From Rhynchosporium graminicola (Eukaryota; Ascomycota; Leotiomycetes; Helotiales; Ploettnerulaceae): 64,000 bases of DNA. Below the pieces are notes generated by a model, which saw only the letters and a list, made by a program, of their open reading frames with translations, did no database searches and was not told where the DNA came from. Of the stretch, positions 56,751 through 64,000 are shown piece by piece. Position numbers and translations under genes: made by a program. The stretch spans positions 757,001-821,000 of the forward strand of contig FJUW01000002.1 in NCBI GenBank assembly GCA_900074885.1, given 5' to 3'. Within the stretch, counting starts at the first letter, position 1. The number at the start of each line of letters is the position of its first letter.

Positions 56751-59591
56751 TGTAATCAGATTGTCTAGCTGAGTGTTTTTGTTGAGTAGTTAGAACACGA
56801 AGAATTGAGAGAAAGTCAAATGGCGAGGTAGAAGTCCTCTATGAGCAAATGTCACACTGTTGAAGGAAGTTCTCGGGGGTTGCAAATCTAAGTGAGCTGA
56901 GGCGGGCGATCATCAATGTGGGGTAGTGAGAGTTGGCTTCAGCACGCCATTCTTCTCGACTCAAAGAGGAATGAAGCTGTGCCATTGTGGGTTGTCCGTC
57001 CAACGAAATGCACAGCGTTAAGTGCAGGAATGCGCTGGGCTGTACGGAGTAGGAGTATGAGCATTATCGCCGTTCTGTAGGTGTAGGAGAGTGAGAGAGG
57101 CAATTCGAAATCTGCAGCTGCACGGAAGGCTGTTGGATGTACTACTTACTGTATGGTAAGTAGTTCAGTATTATAACTTATAAGCCGACAGGTGCATTAA
57201 CGGAAGGGCGAGCTGTGAGTGAGGGGAGATGACCCCGCCAAAGTCCGAGAGGGGCAGAGCGGGAGTGAAAAGGTACGGGTGGTTGTTGTATCATGCTTGG
57301 TAAGCAGATATAATGCATTCAATCGTACAGTATGCAGTGCAGAAAAGCGTACTGTTACCTAGTAAGGGGTTCATGTCGAATGTCATGCTTTTGGTACCTT
57401 GATAGTAAGGGCAGGGAGGGGCAAAGGAATAGTTCTGAATATCAACTGAATAATCAGCTGACAATTTCGTAATAATATGAATGATTCTTCAATAAGGAAT
57501 CCCTAGGGGATGGGTCGCGAACGGTTCCTGGGCAAGAAGATTTCTTCGTTCTGTTCTCAGAGGTCCCTTTCTTCTTACATTATCAGAGCAACAAGACCTA
57601 GTTGCACTCACTCTCAACTTTGGTGAATACCTTGCAGGCAAGATTCCCTCAGCGTCAATCATCCATGACACATCCAACCCCCACGACCACAATGGCATCA
57701 TCTCGTGGATCTCAAGCCTCTACACCCATAATCCCCCCAGTCCTGTATTCGGTGCTCAAGACCAGACGAATAGAAATATGACCCTTCCTATTCCAGATAA
57801 ACAAACTCCTTCCGGGCGAAGCGATGTCGGATTTTCATAACAACCGCAATTTCTGAGATAATTTTCTTACATAAGTCATCAAAGATCTACATCACTTCGA
57901 GTATCAATCTAGGAATTTCTTATTATTCTTTTGTGCCTCTGCATGGAGATGCAAGCTGATTTTGATATGCCTGACTAGGTCTTGTTCACCTTAAGATGAA
58001 CTGGCCTAGCCTCGAATGATCTCATGGAAATGATATCCCAGTTGGGGAACTAGGAGTCAATAATCAACCAATCCTTTTCCCCTCCACACTTCGTACTCTA
58101 GCATTTCCTCAATTGCCAAGAAATAAGCTCTTGCTTTCAGACAAAAAGGGTCCGTTTCTCCATCTCGAATATTGGTCAGATCGAGTTAGGGGCCCGAGCA
58201 ATTTGGCTCGCACAGCCAAGCGCCGTGCAAGTCACGTGCGGTTGTATCATCAGACAATGATGCGACGCAGGGTTTTGCGTCGGACCCAAAATAGCATCTG
58301 TTACAGGCAGATCTCTGCATTGACATGTCCTCCTCCAGACCGCAAGTTCCACACAACATCTGTACGGCGATTACTCGAACGTTGTATGATTGGAAAGCCA
58401 AGCAGAGGTCTTGCTAACCTGACCCTGACCCTGACCCTGAAGCCCTCAGCCATGGACACGAACAAGCAGATGATCTAGGCGTCTCGGAGGATTCGACGAT
58501 CCAAATCCACTTCGATTCTCCCGTGAAATCTGTAGCGCGAGGCCAAGCATATTACCCAGCTGTTTTGTTTGACTTTTGGATGATGGGGAATGGGTTCATG
58601 GAGCCGCAAGATTAGTATGAAAGTCAGGCAGGTTTGGGAGGCCACAAACAACTGTACTTGTTGAGAAGCCTTGGAAGGCAAAGTGTGTTTGTCTAAACTC
58701 CTCAGGCAACTTCTGATGAAAGCTTCTTGTCAGTTTTGAAGACATTCGGCTTCTGCTATTTTTCACACGGGCATCAGGCTGCTTTTCGTATGTTGCCTAG
58801 GACAACTGTTATATTGTTCGACTGGAATTCGCTATGGCTGGTGTAATGAGGGGCAATTATGAAAAGGAGATTGCTTACGCCACAGATCGTGCAGTTCAGG
58901 GTCTTCCATCGGCCACCGCTCAGTCAATCAAGATGCTGGCTAAGCGAGCAATCAGTATGGAAATCATAGCCGAGCCCTTACAATGGCGTTTTTCGACCTC
59001 GTCCAAAAGTTACAAAGTACCATATCGCCGGGAAATAATTCGCACCCTGACCAGGGCCAGTCAGGAATATCATATCAACATTTGCTATGGACGGTCACAT
59101 CTGGATTTTGCCGTCTCATTGGCAGCCTTGACGTCCATGGCAGTCCTGAAGCGTGGTAGGTAGGCCCCTGGTCAAACCCATGCCCGTTTCAAAATTGATA
59201 CATGAAGGGGTGCAAGACCACCTCCCCAGATTATGCGCCCTCTCATACAACAAGGGCCCCGCTGTCTTTGATCAAAACCATCTGCATCTTCTTCTTTTTT
59301 TTGCCGTAATTGCCCTCTCTCTCCTTTGTCTTTCACCCAAGACTTTTCTCCGATACTTTACTTTACTTTAACCTTATCTCAAGTGGGTGGTCTGCGATCT
59401 TCACGGTATTCCTTCTTCCGCCACTTACTTCTTCTTCTTCGACTTTTGTTTTTCCACTTTGTTGATCAAACTTGTGAATTCGCTCTTCGATACATTCAAA
59501 CACTTGTCATAACGCGCGCACGAGTTGCAGCCGCTTTCGATCAATACACGAGAGATTTTCTGGAAACCAAAACCAACATACAACTTCCAAC
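56751..59591. other. Intergenic region of 2.8 kb
   Basis: Divergent upstream region of MET17 and the MARVEL gene. Contains a CCTGAC repeat (below) and an unassigned plus ORF of 109 codons at 58834-59163. The last 250 bp before 59592 are pyrimidine-rich, as in a leader. Confidence 0.5.
58418..58440 (+). repeat. CCTGAC short tandem repeat, 3.8 copies
   Basis: Hexamer array in non-coding sequence. It is not the telomere unit of ascomycetes (CCCTAA). Confidence 0.8.
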
Positions 59592-60221
59592 ATGTCGGCT
59601 AACTTGTTATTGCCAATCCGCGTTGCCCAGGGTGTTTTCGCCCTGGTGACGATGGGTCTCTCAGCATATGGTAAGTCTTCTACAACAGGCTTCGCATGAG
59701 GAGGGAATATCAACAAGCACTAACGAGCACTACAGTCGCTCACTGGTACAACAACGACACTCTCACAGCCTCGCCTTCGCAAGTGAACTTCCTGATCTTC
59801 GTCTCGCTCTGGTCTTTCATCTCAATCGCGTACTTGGAAGTAGCCCCACGATTCATGCCAAAAGGTACGTTCAATTACCCCCTCGTAATGCTTGCCCAGG
59901 AACTTCCAATTTCTAACACATCCGTCCGTAGCTTCTCATCCCATCCTCGTCCTCGGCTTCAACGTCCTAAATATGCTCTTCTACTTCGCCGGCTTCATCG
60001 CCCTAGCCGTCTTCCTTGGCCGCCTCCTCTTCTGCCGCGGCTCCGTCTGCTCAGCCGCTCGCGCCGACGCTTCGTTCGCCGCTTTCTCCTGGGTGCTATG
60101 GTCTGCATCCAGCGCACTCGTCATCATGCAGATGATGAAGGGAGGATTCGTTGCCGGCTTGAAGACCGATCGTCAAGCAAAGTCCGCTATGAAGGAGACA
60201 CCACAGAGTCTCGGAGCATGA
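59592..60221 (+). CDS. MARVEL-domain (Nce102-like) membrane protein
   Basis: Exons 59592-59670, 59736-59864 and 59932-60221 give 165 residues with four hydrophobic segments: residues about 5-26 (IRVAQGVFALVTMGLSAY), FLIFVSLWSFISIAYLEVA, VLGFNVLNMLFYFAGFIALA and SWVLWSASSALVIMQMM. The topology and the Arg after the first short leader fit fungal MARVEL proteins, which act in plasma-membrane domains (eisosomes) and non-classical export. A Cys pair near FCRGSVC lies in the extracellular loop between segments 3 and 4. The soluble tail is basic. Exact role unknown. Splice sites GTAAGT and GTACGT with phase-1 introns agree. Confidence 0.85.
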
Positions 60222-63145
60222 AGCAGCTTGCTTGGTCCCGGATGGCGAGAGTTATACTTTGAAGTGGTGGGGAGGGAAAGGGGAGGGGAAATAGGCAGTG
60301 GCCTGGAAAAAGAGATGGGTTTGATAAGGAGTATGGGGATTTTGTGTGAGGTCTTGAGGACCTCTTGTTTCCTACATTGTTTTCTACGGTACTTTGCTTC
60401 CGTTTTATCATGGGAATTGGAGTCTGGTCGGAAATACGGGCTTACTCCTTTATGACTTTTATGGTTGGGGCTGGTTAGGGACTGGTTTGGTTGGGCAGGA
60501 TATATGATTTATCAGGATATTATAAGACAGCCTCTTGGAAGTGGCTGGTCCGATCTTTTGTATACATGTACTTCACAGATGAAATACACTGCTTACCTAT
60601 TTACGAAGACCAAATGTGCAAATGGAGTAGAGTTATTTCCCCCCTTTTTTGACAGAGTAAATGATGCTAAGTTTAATATTTAACTGATTTTACAGCACTG
60701 AATCTGTTGTAAGTATTCTACATCATTCATTGGATTTCTATGGAATGTACTAGTATACATTCGAATCTCCCTTCAAATCGAACGATCGATCTTGTATGCG
60801 CGAATACTCTCCCGTCTCTCAAAAACGGGGTCCATACCGCACTCAGAGTTCCATCGCAAACAGCCTAGCAAAACCATAGGACAGCCGCCGTCACAGAGTC
60901 TTAGCGAGAAGTATGAAGTTGGGGGCTACGCTAGGGTGGGAGCGCCCAAGACCTGCAGACTGAATGGAAGGCAAGACTTGAGTTTAGGCAAGATGTGCCG
61001 TGCGGGGGCATATGGAGAGATCAGACGAGACGAGATAAGCTGTTCCGAGATGATGCTTCGATTCAAGGCAATGCCAGTACAATACTCTGCCGAGCGTATG
61101 TATGTCGCCCAGAAAGCTCTTCGAGAAGAAAGCCGGCTCGAAGCCGAAAACGTTATAACGGCATCCGCAATTTTGCTTGTCGATTTCATATCTGTCGCCT
61201 TCTTGGCGTGGACTTGTTGGAAGGAGTGTCTTGGACTCTGCTGAGTAAACAAATCGATAGGTCTTCTTGCCATTGTTGTCATCCTCGCTTAAGGTCATCA
61301 AATAAAACTCCTAGTCACCTTCTTCGTCGCAGCTTTCAATGTGGCCTGATATTTACCGATTCGATTTTCAATGGAAATGATCCTCACCCGCAAATAAGTT
61401 TACGGGAGTGAGGAGAGGATCTTGGAAGAATACTGAAATATCGTGATGGTTGGGAAAAAGACTATGAGGTCCTGCAACCGTCGAAGTCATGGTCCTTGGT
61501 CTCATTGCCGCGATTGTGAGTGGCGACTTGACAGTACTTATAGATAATGAAATACGAAGTGCCTACCTGGAATTGAAGAGAAACTTAGAAAATAGAATTG
61601 GAAGACTCGACGAAAGGACCTGGAAATTTCCACAAGTTCGATATCAAGCACATCTCCGAGAGAGAAGCTTGTATTTACTACTAAGGAAAGAAGCCGGATA
61701 GAACAGTTGTGATCAATCGATATCAGACTGATAGCTAATCGTTGGGTGTAAAGCCCAACAGGTAACTGATCGTTGTTGAAGTTGAAGAGGAAGTGTAGCA
61801 TTATTTCTTGGCCATTTCCAACCTGGGGCTCACGATTGTCTCAAAGCTATATGTATATCACATGAGTGAAACGGTTGCACCAATCCTGATCCAGCTCAGA
61901 GATGGCTCAAAGCTTGACATATACGTTCAAATAACTGTCAAATAGTGAGGAAGAAATGCAAGAGTTGATACAGCTAAATTATAAACACACCAGCAACGCT
62001 GAGACGCTAAGCTACATATTCTACGATTGGGAAACGGTACGCCCTCCAGCTATGGGATGAAGTCGTACACTAGCATCGAAACTGGAAGCGTCTGTTTTCT
62101 CACTTGCACGCACAGGGACTTTTGCGATTGAGCCTTACGTATAGACCATCCTTGAATCAGATGCTTCTACTTGCCGAATTAATCACTTCCAGAAGGCACG
62201 AACACGGTTGCACGAAGCTCAAGAGAGAGCGGCTCAAATTTTGAAAATATCGCTGCCCACGTACGGTCCCAGATTTATAGGTAATGTTATGTTATCTCTT
62301 AAGCCACATAGGACTATTCTTTCGGTCTGGCACCCGCGCATGCTCCCCAAGAATTTTACACACTGAACAGTAATCTGATAATGAACGTGTGTTGGACAAC
62401 AGAGCTCTGAAAAAAAATCCGATACCTTCAATAGCAACCATCGAAACAACTAAACAGTATCGAGTGCACTTCTTGTTCCCTTCTTGCTGTTCTGTAGGCC
62501 ACAGAATGTCTTGAACGAAGCGTAGATGCCAGGATACCCGCTTGTCTTTCGGCACCAAACAGAATTCGACTCGCTCAATTCTGGAATCACGGTCTTGTCG
62601 GTCATGATCAAGATTACTGGCTCGTTTGATATACTCTCTACATAGTGGCAAGACATTAGGGGAGAGACTCATGTAGAGAGGTAGAAGAAGAAGGGTGATA
62701 CTCGCAGTGATTACGACTGAAGATTGGTATACTGCAGGAATGAAATCTAGAGTTCGATGCTCCAGAAATCACTTCTCAGACTATTACAAATAAACGACGA
62801 AGGAATGCCACAACTATGACCGATTATCGCTAGCACTCAAATGCTATTATGCCAGAGGAAGAAAATGCTTTTGGTTGCAGAGTTGTAAGGATAAATTAGC
62901 AGGCTTTCGAATGGAATATGGCTTTCTCTAGATGCCCAAGGCATTCGAAACCGCTCTCGAGTTTTTATTCAAAACATGATCGCAGTTCTGTGAAGACTTT
63001 ACAATAACAAGTCATAAAGTAGAAGGCTTAGGACACCAACTGCCCAGCCATCGGCCAAACCTCGGTAAATCCATAACTCCCAGTTCGAGAATCTCACCCA
63101 AAGCTCCCAAGCTATTAAAAACATTGATTAGAGCACTCATCCACG
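60222..63145. other. Intergenic region of 2.9 kb
   Basis: 3' flank of the MARVEL gene and upstream region of EMC7. ORFs up to 150 codons (60792-61244 plus) have no family match I know and overlap antisense ORFs. No RNA recognised. Confidence 0.5.
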
Positions 63146-64000
63146 ATGCACATTATCAGCCTAACTGGGCTCCTCGCCCTCCCGCTCGTCCTCGCAACGC
63201 ATCTCCGAGTCTCCATCCCCTCCACACCTCTCCTCCAACATCCCTCCACCCTTCCACCCTCTACGCACGCGACACTCACCACACTCTCGCACCACTACTC
63301 CGCGCCCTTAACGACCACCAACTCTTTCGATTTCCGGAACGTGACATGTGGCAGCTACTTGCTAGATATCCATTGCCATACGCACGTCTTTGCGCCGTTG
63401 CGAGTCGATGTTACCGAGAGCAGCGGAAAGAAGGTTGTAGATGGTGTGGATGAGAAGGAAGTACAGGTCTGGGATACATTTAGAGGAAACGAATGGGGTA
63501 ATAAGGGGGAAGTGAAGGAGGTTAAAGAGGTCGAGGATAGAGTTGGGGTGTGGGGATTTGAGGTTACGTGTGTGGGCAAGAAGGAGTATCTGATTGAGAG
63601 GAGTGGTTGTGAGTGTGCCCAGAATGCTGCTTGCGTTCCCGATATCTCCTGAAGTACAAGTTGTGTTTCGTATACTGACTGTTATTGTGTGTTTAGTCTC
63701 ACCCATGTCGATCTTGAAGAATCCTATGATTCTGATTGCGGGCGTGAGCATGATCCTCGTTTTTGGAATGCCATACATTATGGATAACAGTACGTTCCCT
63801 TTCCAATATGACACCTTGGTTTCTTTACGAGTGTGCAAGCTAACAAATTACAGTGGATGAGGAAACCAAAGCCGAATTTGCGGAGAGCCAGAAGAGATCA
63901 CCGCTCGCAGCTGGTGGGGGAGCTCCCAAATCATTGCAGAACTTCGATGCTGCGGCTTGGTTGGCTGGATCTAGTACGCCGAAGAGGACCGAGACACCGG
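63146..64000 (+). CDS. EMC7: ER membrane protein complex subunit 7 (partial at right edge)
   Basis: EMC inserts tail-anchored and multipass proteins into the ER; EMC7 (Sop4 in yeast) has a lumenal beta-sandwich and one membrane helix. Exons 63146-63608, 63697-63789 and 63854 to beyond the edge. Residues 1-17 are a signal peptide (MHIISLTGLLALPLVLA). The lumenal part has FDFRNVTCGSYLLDIHCHTH, as in DUF2012 proteins. After the splice, FSPMSILKNPMILIAGVSMI is the family signature, followed by the membrane helix and MDEETKAEFAESQKRSPL in the cytosol. I took the donor GTGAGT at 63609 over the nearer GTTGTG because it restores the Phe of FSPMS. C terminus outside the window. Confidence 0.92.

Noticed and set aside
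58418..58440. Possible interstitial telomere repeat
   Set aside because: The unit is CCTGAC, not the CCCTAA expected of ascomycete telomeres.
58834..59163. Plus ORF of 109 codons
   Set aside because: Has an ATG but no recognisable domain, and nothing else supports it.
60792..61244. Plus ORF of 150 codons with a hydrophobic end
   Set aside because: Overlapped by two antisense ORFs of similar size; no family, so coding strand undecidable.

Overview
The window is nuclear DNA of a filamentous ascomycete (Pezizomycotina; class Leotiomycetes is my guess from the look of the proteins, not something the sequence proves). Reasons: spliceosomal introns of about 45-230 nt with GT..AG ends and CTAAC-like branch points, single genes on both strands without operons, and families such as Nbp35, Scc2/Mis4, Rtg2, Met17, EMC7, Cho2 and YAG7-like proteins. 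There is one short assembly gap (28 N) at 9077-9104. I found no tRNA, rRNA or CRISPR array.

Layout. 0-7 kb: phosphatidylethanolamine methyltransferase CHO2 (minus, cut by the left edge), then a ubiquitin E2-like/F-box fusion (plus) carrying an in-frame TAG, then a short DUF1115 protein. 7.6-12 kb: a GMF/Aim7 actin regulator (minus) and a two-HKD phospholipase D-like protein (plus). 12-17 kb: a spacer with a 470-bp inverted-repeat element resembling a MITE, then an unrecognised Ser/Asp-rich protein. 18-28 kb: NBP35 (minus), the cohesin loader SCC2/MIS4 (minus), RPA12 of RNA polymerase I (plus, divergent from SCC2) and deoxyhypusine hydroxylase (minus). 29.8-31.2 kb: a FucP-type sugar transporter (minus). 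31.2-37 kb: a gene-poor stretch. 37-43.4 kb: a YAG7-like RGG protein (minus), CENP-W (minus) and an M1 aminopeptidase (plus, divergent from CENP-W). 44.9-49.7 kb: two paralogous F-box-like genes facing each other tail to tail. 50-64 kb: RTG2 (minus), O-acetylhomoserine sulfhydrylase MET17 (minus), a MARVEL membrane protein (plus) and EMC7 (plus, cut by the right edge).

Most genes are housekeeping genes with no shared pathway; I see no secondary-metabolite or defence cluster. The parts that depart from routine are the E2/F-box/RGG fusion with its internal stop, the inverted-repeat element, the F-box paralog pair with conserved intron positions, an 11-nt microexon encoding part of the GAMEN motif of the aminopeptidase, and a GMF gene whose start codon appears to form a 3-nt coding exon. 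Exon boundaries were worked out by hand from frame, splice motifs and family conservation; every complete multi-exon model sums to a multiple of three.
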